A stretch of 64,000 nucleotides of DNA from Pelagicoccus sp. SDUM812005 (GTDB lineage Bacteria; Verrucomicrobiota; Verrucomicrobiia; Opitutales; Opitutaceae), in the NCBI RefSeq assembly GCF_031127875.1, contig NZ_JARXIA010000002.1:124001-188000 (forward strand), in the 5' to 3' direction. Every line of letters starts with the position of its first letter. Position 1 is the stretch's first letter. Under the pieces are notes generated by a model. That model was not told the DNA's origin. It searched no databases and saw nothing but the letters and a program-made list of their open reading frames with translations. Made by a program: the position numbers and the translations under genes. Shown piece by piece: positions 1-9,453 of this stretch.

Positions 1-34
1 TCCACGGTCTCGAGCTAAAGCACCGCGCTAGGAA

Positions 35-1762
35 CTACCACAACTCCCGACTCACTTCCGCAAACCACTGCTTGCGCCAAGCCGCATCGCGCTTCCGGTC
101 CGTACGAATCTCCAGCACCCGCACCCCGTTCGGCGCCTCCTCCAGCTTCTCCTCCAGATCCGCCCAGCTTTCCACCAGCTCGTAGCCGATCCCATAGGTC
201 CTCGCCCAATTCGCGAAATCGACTTTCTGGTCCGTGCCGTAATGCTTTTCGAATACATCCTCGAACTGCGAAACCGGCAGCATCTCAAAAATCCCGCCGC
301 CCGCATTATTTACCAACAGAACCGTCAGGCTCCCCTTCAGGTCCTTGGCGATCAACGCCCCATTGCTGTCGTGCAGCAAAGCTAGGTCGCCGGTCAGTAA
401 AAACGTTTCCTCGCCCTCATGCGCCACGCCCATGGCCGTCGACAAGATCCCGTCGATCCCATTGGCGCCCCGCGAACTGAAGATGGAGATACCCAAATCG
501 TTTCGCCCGAAGTAGAACTCCATGTCGCGCGGCGGCATGCTATTGGACACACACAGCGAGCTCCCTTCCGGCAACGCCTTCGAAAGCGTCCACGCTAGCT
601 TCGCCTCGAAGAGCTCCTCCGTCCCGGAAAAACGCGCCTCGAAGGCCTCGTTCACCTGCCGGTCGAGAGCAAGCCAGCGCTCCGCATAGTCCGCCGCGTC
701 GCCCTTTTCGACGATCACTCCCGTAAACTCGAAATCTGCGTACACCTGGGTGGCCCGGGAATGCGTCGCATCCAAATTCACCGGACGATCGCTAAGGATC
801 GTAATCGGAACATCCGCCTCGCCGATCCACGAGCGCAGGGCCTTGCTCGTCGGAAAACCGCCCAGCAAAATCACATGCTCCGGCCGCAAGCCCTCCGCTA
901 GCTCCGCATTTCTCAGAACGCTTTCGTACCCACAAACCAATGACGTAAACGAGCTCGCGTTGGTACGGATCGGATTCAAGGCATCCGACAACACGGGCCA
1001 CCCCAATCCATTCGCCAGCGCCGCCACGTTTTCGCACCAGGCTTCCTCGTTCACCGGCGAAGCAGGACCAACCAAGATCAGCCCTTTCTGAACGCTGCGA
1101 ATCGCAGCCGGCAACATTGCCTGCAAAAGCGGCAAGGCATCCGAGGGCTCTAAATGCGAAAAATACGATGCAAAATCATCCGCGCCAAAAGGTGCGACGA
1201 AGTCGGCCTGCGCGACCGGAATCAATGGGTCGCGGAAAGGTATATTCAGGTGAACGGGACCACGATTCGAAGCAGTCGCAACATCCACGCTGTGAGCCAC
1301 CGTCTGCCGCACGTAGCGCAAGAGCTCCAGGCTCGCTTCCGGCACCGCGAGCTCTACTTGCTTCCGAACGTATCCACCAAACAACTTCACCTGGTCGATC
1401 GTCTGCCCGGCCGCGCAATCCCTCAATTCCGCAGGACGATCCGCGGTCAAAACGAGCAGCGGCACCCCGCTCTCGCTGGCTTCCACCACTGCCGGAAAGA
1501 AATTCGCCACCGCGGAACCGGAAGTGCAAACGATCGCGACCGGTTTCCCGGTCCGCTTGGCTAAGCCCAATGCGAAAAAGCCCGCCGAACGCTCGTCTAA
1601 GACGGGAATCGCCTCAATCGCCGCGTGACGCGCAAAGGCGAAAGTAAGCGGCGAACTTCGAGAACCGGGGCACGTAACCGCATAGGCGATTCCTTTGCGG
1701 TGCAGCGTCTCCGCGATGACATCCGCCCACAGTTCGTTCGCATTCGCCCAGTTCTTGGCCAT
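35..1762 (-). CDS. menD: MenD, SEPHCHC synthase
   Basis: 575 aa, normal length for MenD, the ThDP-dependent enzyme that condenses isochorismate with 2-oxoglutarate in menaquinone synthesis. Family motifs are clear: PGSRSSPL near residue 32, DERSAGFFALGLAK near 57, CTSGSA near 79 and a TADRPAELRDCAAGQTIDQ block near 105. The C-terminal ThDP/Mg motif begins GDLALLHDSNG and ends in LVNNAGGG. The start is ATG at 1762, one base after the menF stop at 1764, so the two are translationally coupled; no clear Shine-Dalgarno site is visible. It is the last gene of metG-menF-menD here; the 34 bases beyond its stop hold nothing I recognise. Identification is very secure. Confidence 0.97.
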   Translation of the reverse strand: MAKNWANANELWADVIAETLHRKGIAYAVTCPGSRSSPLTFAFARHAAIEAIPVLDERSAGFFALGLAKRTGKPVAIVCTSGSAVANFFPAVVEASESGVPLLVLTADRPAELRDCAAGQTIDQVKLFGGYVRKQVELAVPEASLELLRYVRQTVAHSVDVATASNRGPVHLNIPFRDPLIPVAQADFVAPFGADDFASYFSHLEPSDALPLLQAMLPAAIRSVQKGLILVGPASPVNEEAWCENVAALANGLGWPVLSDALNPIRTNASSFTSLVCGYESVLRNAELAEGLRPEHVILLGGFPTSKALRSWIGEADVPITILSDRPVNLDATHSRATQVYADFEFTGVIVEKGDAADYAERWLALDRQVNEAFEARFSGTEELFEAKLAWTLSKALPEGSSLCVSNSMPPRDMEFYFGRNDLGISIFSSRGANGIDGILSTAMGVAHEGEETFLLTGDLALLHDSNGALIAKDLKGSLTVLLVNNAGGGIFEMLPVSQFEDVFEKHYGTDQKVDFANWARTYGIGYELVESWADLEEKLEEAPNGVRVLEIRTDRKRDAAWRKQWFAEVSRELW

Positions 1763-1763
1763 A

Positions 1764-3188
1764 TCAAAGGAGGTTCTCTTTCAGCGCTTGGAATTTCAAA
1801 TTCGTCTCGAGGTGCTCGCGCTCGGGCACGGATCCCTCGACCACGCCGACCCCCGCATACAGCCGCGCCGTATCGCCGTCCACCAAAGCGGAGCGGATTC
1901 CCACTAGGAATTCCCCCTCGCCCTTGGCATTCAGCCAACCGATCGGCCCCGCGTACAAACCGCGGTCGAAGCTCTCGTGGTCCTTGATCCGCGGCACCGC
2001 CGCCTCTCGCGGCATGCCGCCCACCGCAGGCGTCGGGTGCAGCTCGGCAACCAGATCCAATAAATGGATACCAGCCGGCAATTCCGCCTCCACGTCCACG
2101 AACAGGTGCTGCACGTTCTGCAGCTTCTTCAAGACAGGATTGCACGCTCCTTCCGCCTGAAGCCCGAGCGACTGCAAACGACGGCAAACCGACTCGTGCA
2201 CGATCTTGTGCTCGCGGCGGTCCTTCTCGCTCTCGAGCAATCCCGCGCCGAAACGCGCGTCCTCAGAGGCCGTCTTGCCACGGGGAGCCGTGCCGGCTAA
2301 AACGTCTACGTTTACGCGTCCTTGCGAAACGGATACCAAACGCTCCGGACTGGCCCCGATGAAGCTTTGCCCCAACCCGTTAGCGATCGAGAACGCGTAA
2401 CAATCCTCGTAGCGCTCGCGCAAGGTGTTGAGAATCTCCAGCGGGTGGAAGGCTTGGTCGGCCTTCAGGTCAAGAGCTCGAGCCAAAACGATTTTCTGAA
2501 ACTCTCCGGCTTCGATCCGTTCCAAAGCGCGGCCCACGGATTCCTGGAAAGCGTTCTCCCCACCGCACTCGCGAGTCTCCAGCACCTTGAGCCGCTCGCC
2601 TTTGGAGCGAGCCTCCTCCTCGGTATAGTCAAAGGTGCGAAACTTCGTATTCGCGTTCCAAATACGTTTAGCGACAGCCTCAATGTCGTCGCCGGCAGCG
2701 ATGGTCGCATTCGCGATCGCCACGCAACGCCCCTTGCTCGAAACGACCTGCCAGCGCGGCACGAAGACGGAGGAGGCGGGAAACGGCGTCCCGTGCTCGA
2801 CCTCGTCGAAAAAGGTGAATCCGCAAAAGAAGTGCGGACCAAAAAACGGCAGGTTCGCATCGCCCACCGCAATCGCATTGTCCAAGGTCTCCGCGATCCA
2901 ATCCTTGACCGAGGCGAAGCGCTCCGAACCTGCGGGCGAATAGCTCACCGCCGCTTCCGCCCCGGCGATCGCCAAGTCGTCGCGTCGGCGCTCGATGTAG
3001 AAGTGCTGCTGACGTTCCTCGTAGATCGACTCCAGCACCGCCAGCGGATCGAGGATGGACGATTCCGCTGCGATACTCACCAGCTGGGCGTGACCCTTTT
3101 CCACTGCCTTGAACTGGCAGCCTTGCAAAAAAGCATGCAAGGCCTCGTAGCTCTTGGCTTTGCTGGGGTCTAGCTGGATTGTATCCAC
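1764..3188 (-). CDS. menF: Isochorismate synthase MenF
   Basis: 474 aa chorismate-binding enzyme that converts chorismate to isochorismate, the first committed step of menaquinone synthesis. The C-terminal half carries the family signatures KIVLARALDL (near 232), LAGTAPRG (near 300), GMPREAA, and ESFDRGLYAGPIGW followed by YAGVGVVEGS. The start codon is GTG at 3188, 15 bases after the metG stop, without an obvious ribosome site. Menaquinone rather than salicylate or siderophore use is inferred from the direct coupling to menD. The N-terminal 200 residues are weakly conserved, as is usual for MenF. Confidence 0.94.
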   Translation of the reverse strand: MDTIQLDPSKAKSYEALHAFLQGCQFKAVEKGHAQLVSIAAESSILDPLAVLESIYEERQQHFYIERRRDDLAIAGAEAAVSYSPAGSERFASVKDWIAETLDNAIAVGDANLPFFGPHFFCGFTFFDEVEHGTPFPASSVFVPRWQVVSSKGRCVAIANATIAAGDDIEAVAKRIWNANTKFRTFDYTEEEARSKGERLKVLETRECGGENAFQESVGRALERIEAGEFQKIVLARALDLKADQAFHPLEILNTLRERYEDCYAFSIANGLGQSFIGASPERLVSVSQGRVNVDVLAGTAPRGKTASEDARFGAGLLESEKDRREHKIVHESVCRRLQSLGLQAEGACNPVLKKLQNVQHLFVDVEAELPAGIHLLDLVAELHPTPAVGGMPREAAVPRIKDHESFDRGLYAGPIGWLNAKGEGEFLVGIRSALVDGDTARLYAGVGVVEGSVPEREHLETNLKFQALKENLL

Positions 3189-3203
3189 AAAGAGGAAACG
3201 AGC

Positions 3204-4742
3204 TTACTTCTTTTCCTGCTGCGGCTTGGGGAAAAGAATAACCTTCTCGCCTACCTTAGCTCCCGTCAACGCATCGGAGGGCTTGAGGCGCTCCAACCAT
3301 GGGGCATCGCTCTTGTACCCAAGAAGCTCGTACACGCGAACCGTCGTCTCGGGCATGACAGGTTCCAGCAGGCCCACCGCGCGACGCAGAGCCTCCGCCA
3401 TGAGCGAAAGCGCCGTGGCGCAAGTGTCCTTGTCCTTCTGGTCTTCGGACTTGGCAAGCTTCCAAGGGGAACGCTGCTCGGCGTAGCGGTTGATGGAACG
3501 GATGAAGGCAAAGGCTAACTCCAGCCCCTTGTGGAACTGGAACTCCTCGTAGAGCTCGACCACCTTGCCTTCCGTATTCGCCCAAGCTTCCTCCAGCTCC
3601 TTCTCCGGCTCCTCGCTTATGGTGCGAGCCGGAAAGGTCTCGCCGCAGTAGCGTGGCGTCATGGTGAGCACCCGGTTGAGCAGGTTGCCGAGGTCGTTCG
3701 CCAGGTCGCTGTTGTAGCGGTTGGTGAAAAGCTCGTCGGAAAAATCGCTGTCCTGCCCCACGCTCATCTCCCGGATGAGGAAGTAGCGTAAGGCGTCCAC
3801 GCTGTACTCCTTCACGAATTCGGACGGCTCGATGAAGTTACCGGTGCTCTTGGACATCTTGTCGCCATTGATCGACCACCAGCCGTGCACGAGGAGGCTG
3901 GAAGGGATCTCCACGCCGATCGCCTTGAGCATGATGGGCCAATAAACGGAGTGCGGCGGCAAGAGGATATCCTTTCCGATCACATGGTAGTTGACCGGCC
4001 AATACTTGTCGAAATCGGGCGTGCCGTAGCCGACGGCGCTGATGTAGTTCACCAAGGCGTCGAACCAAACGTAGGTCACGTAACCCTCGTCGAAGGGAAG
4101 CGGGATGCCCCACTCGAGACGTTCCTTAGGGCGCGAAATGCAGAGGTCGTTGATCGGCTCCTTCAGGAACTCCAGAACCTGCTTCGCCCGAAAACGGGGA
4201 AAGATGAAGTCCTCGTGCGTCTTGATATGCTCGACCAACCAATCCTGGTACTTGCTGAGCTTGAAGAAGTAGTTGCTCTCCGTGATCTCGGTCACCTCGC
4301 CGAAAATCTCCGGCCACTTGCCGTCGACCATGTCCTTCTCCTGAAGGAACTGCTCGGCCCGGGCGCTATAGAAACCCTTGTACTCGGCCTGGTAGATTTC
4401 ACCGCGGTCGAAAAGGTCCTGCAGGATGCTGCGCACGACGTCCTTGTGACGCGTTTCCGTGGTACGGATAAAGTCGTCGTTGGAGATGTTCAGGCTGGAG
4501 CAAAGCTCCTTGAACTGCCCCGCGGCCTCGTCGCAGAGCTCGATCGGCTCGATGCCGCGCTTGGCCGCCGACTGCTGGACCTTCTGCCCGTGCTCGTCGA
4601 TTCCGGTGAGGAAATAAACGTCGTCCCCCATCAGGCGGCGGAAGCGTGCGACCACATCGGTCAGCACCTTTTCGTAGGCATGCCCGAGGTGCGGGGAGCC
4701 GTTCGCGTAGTCAATAGCGGTGGTGATGTAAAAGGACTTCAT
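3204..4742 (-). CDS. metG: Methionyl-tRNA synthetase, short zinc-free form
   Basis: 512 aa class I aminoacyl-tRNA synthetase charging tRNA-Met. The N-terminus reads FYITTAIDYANGSPHLGHAYEK, with the HIGH-like motif PHLGH, and DKMSKSTGN is the KMSKS loop near residue 300. In the connective domain, where many MetRS have a CxxC zinc knuckle, the sequence is YKGFYSARAEQFLQEKD with no cysteines, so this is the zinc-free subtype. It also lacks the C-terminal tRNA-binding extension, ending shortly after the anticodon-binding helices. First gene of the metG-menF-menD operon. Confidence 0.96.
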   Translation of the reverse strand: MKSFYITTAIDYANGSPHLGHAYEKVLTDVVARFRRLMGDDVYFLTGIDEHGQKVQQSAAKRGIEPIELCDEAAGQFKELCSSLNISNDDFIRTTETRHKDVVRSILQDLFDRGEIYQAEYKGFYSARAEQFLQEKDMVDGKWPEIFGEVTEITESNYFFKLSKYQDWLVEHIKTHEDFIFPRFRAKQVLEFLKEPINDLCISRPKERLEWGIPLPFDEGYVTYVWFDALVNYISAVGYGTPDFDKYWPVNYHVIGKDILLPPHSVYWPIMLKAIGVEIPSSLLVHGWWSINGDKMSKSTGNFIEPSEFVKEYSVDALRYFLIREMSVGQDSDFSDELFTNRYNSDLANDLGNLLNRVLTMTPRYCGETFPARTISEEPEKELEEAWANTEGKVVELYEEFQFHKGLELAFAFIRSINRYAEQRSPWKLAKSEDQKDKDTCATALSLMAEALRRAVGLLEPVMPETTVRVYELLGYKSDAPWLERLKPSDALTGAKVGEKVILFPKPQQEKK

Positions 4743-4993
4743 CGATCAATAGAAAGCGGGAGTGCATAAGCTGCCACCCAAGTGGCCGCAACCCAAATAA
4801 GAGCGCAGCCCCCGTACGTGGGCAACCCGAACGACTACACAAGGGTGGCCAGTAATTTCCGCAGGCCCCTACTCAGAGCAAAGCGCCCTATCTCGGTTTT
4901 TCTCCGCTAGCAGTACCCACTCCAACTCGGGAAAAGCGGTTTTACTTACAAATACGCAAAAAGGCTTACCGCTTCGCCGATAGTACAGCGGTA
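4743..4993. other. Divergent intergenic region, metG / prepilin cassette
   Basis: A 251-base gap between two divergently transcribed genes, so it should hold promoters for both. I see no RNA gene, repeat or conserved small ORF. The stretch at 4936-4975 is the most AT-rich part and is a plausible promoter for the prepilin cassette, but no -35/-10 pair stands out enough to call. Confidence 0.4.
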
Positions 4994-5548
4994 ATGCGCT
5001 CTCACCCTCGAAAGTCCAAACGCCCCCGCTCCAAGGCCGGCTTCACGCTCATCGAGGCGATGATGGGCACTGTCATCTTCGCCATCGCCGGGGTCGGAGT
5101 GCTCACCGGACTCCTGCAGGCCCGCAAGATGACGGAAGGCTCCATCTACGTCGCCACCGCCACCACCGTCGCCCAAGGCTATATCGAACAGATCAAGAAT
5201 ATGGAGTTCAACCTCCTGGACGGCAGCTCCATTCCCGAACTGATCAGCCAAGGCCAGCCCGACTCCCTGCTCGTTTCTCCCCTCGCAGCCGACGTGGAAA
5301 GCGGCGACGCCAACACTGACCTCGTCAACACGCGCAGCATCGACATCAACAACACCCCCGACAACGCCGACGACGACCTCGCCATAAACTTCGTCGTCTA
5401 CGTGGAGGACATCACCGACGACGCCAACGGCGTGGGCGACGCCCGCCGCATCGTGCTGCGTTGGTACTACACCGACAATACCACCGGCAGCGACGTGCAC
5501 GTCGGCAACACCCTCTACGCCATCCGCTCGCGAATCCCCACCTACTAA
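4994..5548 (+). CDS. Prepilin-like protein, PilV-type
   Basis: 184 aa. A basic leader (MRSHPRKSKRPRSKAG) is followed by the type IV prepilin cleavage and methylation motif GFTLIEA and one hydrophobic helix to about residue 40, with Glu at +5 of the mature protein. The rest is a soluble domain rich in Asp, Asn and Thr. It is probably processed by prepilin peptidase and inserted as a minor pilin or pseudopilin. It leads a cassette of three genes with gaps of 4 and 5 bases. The closest general description is PilV/type II pseudopilin; the exact subfamily cannot be fixed by eye. Confidence 0.8.
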   Translation: MRSHPRKSKRPRSKAGFTLIEAMMGTVIFAIAGVGVLTGLLQARKMTEGSIYVATATTVAQGYIEQIKNMEFNLLDGSSIPELISQGQPDSLLVSPLAADVESGDANTDLVNTRSIDINNTPDNADDDLAINFVVYVEDITDDANGVGDARRIVLRWYYTDNTTGSDVHVGNTLYAIRSRIPTY

Positions 5549-5552
5549 CGAC

Positions 5553-6170
5553 ATGCGCAGCTCTGCACGAAATTTCAAAAAACGAGCCTTCACGCTCACC
5601 GAGGTCATGGTCACCACCGTGGTGGCCGGACTCATCCTTGGCACCGTGATGAGCTTCCTTGTATCCACCGCCAACTTCGCCGCCTACAACGAAGGCAAGC
5701 TGCTGGTGAACCACGACATCCGAAAGTTCACCAGCGAGCTCAGCGACAACGCCACCTACTCCAACTTCTTCGTCATCTACGAATCCTTCACCAATCGCAC
5801 CGTCGTTGACGACGGCGGATCGGGCGACTTCCTCGTGCTCGCCTTCGTGGACGACGACAATCCTTCCCTCTACACCGCCGTCATCGGCTTCTACCGGGCA
5901 GCCACCGCGGACAGCGAAGGCCCCGTCATGCGCTTCTCCACCCTCTTCGATTCTCCCCAGGCGGACAGCTTGGAAAACCTGCTTCCCGCTCCCAGCACTC
6001 TCGGCACCCACAACGAAATCATCGAACTCTCCAAAGGTCTCAGCGACGGCCAGCTCTTCTACAACTTCTTCAACCGTAGCATCACCGTTCAAGGCGAGAT
6101 TCTCCACCAAGGCAGCAATCTCAAACGGGCCACCAACACCTATAACTTCACGGTTTCGCCAAGAGGATAA
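5553..6170 (+). CDS. Prepilin-like protein, PilW-type
   Basis: 205 aa with a short basic leader and the prepilin motif AFTLTEVMV, then a hydrophobic helix (residues about 13-35) and a predicted soluble domain. The helix starts with the Glu expected at +5 after cleavage. It begins 4 bases after the previous stop and ends 5 bases before the next gene, so the three proteins are probably made together and form one minor-pilin or pseudopilin complex. I assign PilW-type from size, order and the following PilX-like gene. Confidence 0.78.
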   Translation: MRSSARNFKKRAFTLTEVMVTTVVAGLILGTVMSFLVSTANFAAYNEGKLLVNHDIRKFTSELSDNATYSNFFVIYESFTNRTVVDDGGSGDFLVLAFVDDDNPSLYTAVIGFYRAATADSEGPVMRFSTLFDSPQADSLENLLPAPSTLGTHNEIIELSKGLSDGQLFYNFFNRSITVQGEILHQGSNLKRATNTYNFTVSPRG

Positions 6171-6175
6171 AGCCA

Positions 6176-8566
6176 ATGAAAAACAAGAAATCAAGAATCA
6201 GCGAAAAACGCGGCAGCGTCGTAATGGCCGTATTCGTCATTACCACCGCCCTCGCCGTCGTGCTCGGAGCCATCCTCAGCCACTCCCTGACCGAGCGGAA
6301 GGTCAACTCCCGCCACGAACTCCGCCTGATCGCCAAGAACGCCTCCGAAGCCGTCGTCGAATACGGCTTCGCCCAGCTACGCCACAAGTTCGAAAACCAG
6401 ACCAACTTCAGCGCCTCCGCCCTCTCGCCCGGCTCCGCGGACGCCTTGCGGATGCCTTCCTCCGATCTCTTCGGCTCCAACGTCGACCACAGCAAGTCCG
6501 AAATCATCGGCGGCATCATCGACGATTACCCCTCCACCCTGACCTTCATCGACCCTACCAACCCCGCCAACGAGTTCGACCCCCTGCGAGGCCAAAACGT
6601 CTACGCCCGCCAAATCGCCCTCTACGCGAAAGCCACCGTCACCGACCCGCGCGGCGGCCCGGACATCACCAACTACGTTACCCAAAAGATGCAGGTCCGC
6701 GACGCCCCGCTCTTCGCCCACGCCATCTTCTACAACCTCGACCTCGAGGTCTCCCCCGGCCCTAAGATGGAAATCCACGGCCCCGTCCACACCAACGGCG
6801 ACCTCTACCTGCAAGCCATCAACGGCGTCGACTTCCACTATCCCGTCTCCACCGCCCAAGACATGTACTACGGCTGGGGCACTCCCGTCGGATCCGCCCA
6901 AGGATCCGGCTACGAATCCCTGCAAAACGGCCACGTCAAGTTCAAGAACCGGGCGGGCAACCTCGTCTCCATGAAGGACGGAAGCAACTACAAGGACTCG
7001 AACCTGAGCAACTGGCGCACCTACGCCGCCGATCGCTGGAACGGCAACCTCCTCACCCAGGAACACGGGGTCGAGACCTACCAGCCGGTCGCCTTCCCCG
7101 ACTACGAACCCGACAATCCCGCCACCTCCGCCTACGATCCGCTCAATTCGGGCCACAAGATGATCGAGCCGCCGCTCAGCGTCGCCCACTCGGACTACAA
7201 CAAGGAGGTCGAGGACCAAAAGCTCTCCACCAAGGCCGGGCTCTACTTCAGCTGGGACATCCAAACCGGCGAAGTCCGCGCCTACGACAAAGCCGGCATT
7301 CGCTACGACATCTCCCACCTCGAAGGCTCCGGCGAAGACTACCTCTACGAAATCAAGCCGGACGCCATGTACGACCACCGTCGCTACCAGTACATCGACA
7401 TCCTCGAGTTCAACGTCGGCAAGCTCAAGCAGCTCATCGAGAACCCCGACTACAACTCGAACAACAAGCACATCAAGCCCTACGACTCTTCCGGAACCGT
7501 ACCCGCCGACGGGAGCAGCGAATACGTCAGCAGCGCCTACTCCCCCGGCTCGGCGTGGAATGGCATCGTCTACATGGAATGCAAAACCAGCTCCTCCAAC
7601 TCAAACGACCGAGCCAGGCTCCACTACTCCGGCGTACGCCTCTGGGGCGGCGAGACCGACCGCTCCAAGCAAGGCATCCCGAGCCGCGGAGCCGACCCCG
7701 GAATGACCTTCGCCACCAACAACGCCCTCTACATCCGCGGCCACTTCAACGCGGACGGAACCCTCCACGACACCAGCACCAGCGAAAACAGCTCCATCGT
7801 GCCCGAAGTCGGAGAAGTGCCCGTCGCCGTCTACGGCGACAGCGTCACCATCCTCTCCAACAGCTGGAACGATTCGACCACCAGCAAGAAGCCTTCCGCT
7901 TCCTCCACCGAAGTCGCAGCCGCCATCGTCTCCGGACTCATTCCTTCCAACGCCGACAACAACGGCCGCAGCAGCGGCGGCGTGCACAACTTCCCTCGCT
8001 TCCTCGAAAGCTGGTCCGGCAAAGACCTCTATATTCGCGGCTCCCTCGTCTGCCTCTACGAGAGCGAAGTCGACAACAGCGCCTGGCGCATCGACTACTA
8101 CGGTCCGCCAGGCCGCAAGTGGGGATTCAGCCGCCTCTTCCTCAACGGTACCTTCCCTCCCGGCACTCCCCTTCTTAGAACCTACCGCAGAGTCAACTAC
8201 ACCAACCTCACAAAGGAAGAGTACGAAGACTACGTCGCCGCCCTCCCTTGGCAGAGCACCTCCTCCTCTTCATCATCCGAAGACGAAACAAGCGACCCTT
8301 ACGACTCCGGTTCCAGTGACGACTCCAGCTCGGACGACACCTCCAGCTCGGAAGACACCTCCAGCTCGGAAGACACCTCCAGCTCGGAAGACACCTCCAG
8401 CTCGGAAGACAGCAGCGGTTCGGAAGACAGTTCTGGTTCTGACTCCGGGACCGACGACGGATCCAGCTCCGACGACGGCTCCGACTCTGACAACGACTCC
8501 GGATCGGACGACGACGACCGGAAAGGCAAAAAGGAGAAGAAGGACAAATGGTGGTGGTGGAGCTGA
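6176..8566 (+). CDS. Large PilX-like protein with Asp/Ser repeat tail
   Basis: 796 aa. The N-terminus has a basic leader and one hydrophobic helix (residues about 13-38, RGSVVMAVFVITTALAVVLG), then HELRLIAKNASEAVVEYGFAQL, the layout of PilX N-termini, which lack the +5 Glu. The long middle region contains GPKMEIHGPVHTNGDLYLQA and many Tyr/Asp/Gly-rich segments and has no catalytic motif I recognise. From about residue 700 the chain is almost only Ser, Asp, Glu, Thr and Gly, with a hexapeptide SSSEDT repeat, then a Lys-rich patch, and it ends WWWWS. A ribosome site AGAGGA lies 8 bases before the ATG. It is likely exposed and may bind calcium or surfaces; that is inference. Confidence 0.72.
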   Translation: MKNKKSRISEKRGSVVMAVFVITTALAVVLGAILSHSLTERKVNSRHELRLIAKNASEAVVEYGFAQLRHKFENQTNFSASALSPGSADALRMPSSDLFGSNVDHSKSEIIGGIIDDYPSTLTFIDPTNPANEFDPLRGQNVYARQIALYAKATVTDPRGGPDITNYVTQKMQVRDAPLFAHAIFYNLDLEVSPGPKMEIHGPVHTNGDLYLQAINGVDFHYPVSTAQDMYYGWGTPVGSAQGSGYESLQNGHVKFKNRAGNLVSMKDGSNYKDSNLSNWRTYAADRWNGNLLTQEHGVETYQPVAFPDYEPDNPATSAYDPLNSGHKMIEPPLSVAHSDYNKEVEDQKLSTKAGLYFSWDIQTGEVRAYDKAGIRYDISHLEGSGEDYLYEIKPDAMYDHRRYQYIDILEFNVGKLKQLIENPDYNSNNKHIKPYDSSGTVPADGSSEYVSSAYSPGSAWNGIVYMECKTSSSNSNDRARLHYSGVRLWGGETDRSKQGIPSRGADPGMTFATNNALYIRGHFNADGTLHDTSTSENSSIVPEVGEVPVAVYGDSVTILSNSWNDSTTSKKPSASSTEVAAAIVSGLIPSNADNNGRSSGGVHNFPRFLESWSGKDLYIRGSLVCLYESEVDNSAWRIDYYGPPGRKWGFSRLFLNGTFPPGTPLLRTYRRVNYTNLTKEEYEDYVAALPWQSTSSSSSSEDETSDPYDSGSSDDSSSDDTSSSEDTSSSEDTSSSEDTSSSEDSSGSEDSSGSDSGTDDGSSSDDGSDSDNDSGSDDDDRKGKKEKKDKWWWWS
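8323..8412 (+). repeat. 18-bp tandem repeat, five copies
   Basis: Unit CTCCAGCTCGGAAGACAC starts at 8323, 8341, 8359, 8377 and 8395. The first copy has one change (GGACGAC) and the last ends in AG. Because 18 is a multiple of 3, copy number can change without breaking the frame; it codes for the SSSEDT hexapeptide in the tail of the PilX-like protein. Confidence 0.97.
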
Positions 8567-8613
8567 TCCGACCCACCGAAACGCTCAACACCGCACTCCT
8601 AATTCCCAGTATC

Positions 8614-9282
8614 ATGAAATTCACGACATCACTCCTGCTCGCCACCCTCGCGGTGGCGACACCCGCCGCTCTGCTAAGAGCTCAAGCCGTCCCGTCAACC
8701 ATTAGCCAAGCCGCCGGCTCCGAGCAAACGGTCGAGCCCATCTTCTGGCCCAAGGAGGGTCGGCCCAAGCTCAACGTTTCCAGCTTCTACACGGACTTCG
8801 ACGGGATCGACGTACCCATGATACAACTACAAGTCGATTCCCTCAACGTCCTCCTATCAAACCGAAAGACCTTGCGGGCCCGCGGATCCAATTCCTACCG
8901 CTACTCCGGAGAGCTGACGGATTCGCGCCTTCCCGGCGTATCCCTCGGCCTCTCCGTTTTCAAGGTGGACGAATTCCTTCCGGACCTCTCCGACCAAAGC
9001 TGGAACGCCTACAAAGCGGGACTCGCCGCCGAGCTGCCCAACGCGGAAATCGTTCTCGACAACTCCAACATCGGCCAAGCCATCACGCCCTACGTTTTCG
9101 GCGAACAGTTTCGACAAATCGTATACGAACAAGCCACTCCCAAAGCCATCGTCAAACGCCGCGAAATCTTCGCCTTCGTCAACTCCCGCCTGCTTGTCTT
9201 CACCGTAAGCGGCACCAAAGCCGCGGTGGACCAAAACTGGACCTCCATCGAACACTTGATCAGCGAAATGAGTCGTAGCTAA
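8614..9282 (+). CDS. Secreted protein of unknown function
   Basis: 222 aa from the ATG at 8614. A start at 8548 is possible, but it would overlap the previous gene by 19 bases and bury the signal peptide; MKFTTSLLLATLAVATPAALLRAQ is a good Sec signal with likely cleavage after LRAQA. The mature protein is mixed alpha/beta, without cysteines or motifs I know. It lies 47 bases behind the PilX-like gene on the same strand, so it may work with the pilin-like cassette in the periplasm. I do not recognise the family. Confidence 0.75.
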   Translation: MKFTTSLLLATLAVATPAALLRAQAVPSTISQAAGSEQTVEPIFWPKEGRPKLNVSSFYTDFDGIDVPMIQLQVDSLNVLLSNRKTLRARGSNSYRYSGELTDSRLPGVSLGLSVFKVDEFLPDLSDQSWNAYKAGLAAELPNAEIVLDNSNIGQAITPYVFGEQFRQIVYEQATPKAIVKRREIFAFVNSRLLVFTVSGTKAAVDQNWTSIEHLISEMSRS

Positions 9283-9390
9283 GGGATATCATTTACGATT
9301 CGCGCGAGCGTCAGGTTATTGGAAGCAGGGCCCTAGGGGATTGGATGAGGCGACGCTAAGCAAAGGCAGGGTTCACCTGATTGTCGCGCT

Positions 9391-9418
9391 CTAGGGGTTG
9401 TCTTCCCCCTCCCCCTAG
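9391..9418 (+). promoter_or_regulatory. Inverted repeat upstream of a small ORF
   Basis: CTAGGGG (9391-9397) and CCCCTAG (9412-9418) form a 7-bp perfect stem with a 14-base pyrimidine-rich loop, just before the GGAAAGG ribosome site of the following small gene. It could be an operator or an mRNA leader hairpin. It has no U-run, so it is not a terminator. The rest of the 170-base gap shows nothing. Confidence 0.35.
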
Positions 9419-9453
9419 TGTGTCGTGGAAAGGTCATCATATTGAAGCAACCA

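Noticed and set aside
8548-8613. Longer N-terminus for the secreted protein at 8614
   Set aside because: It would overlap the previous gene and hide a good signal peptide.
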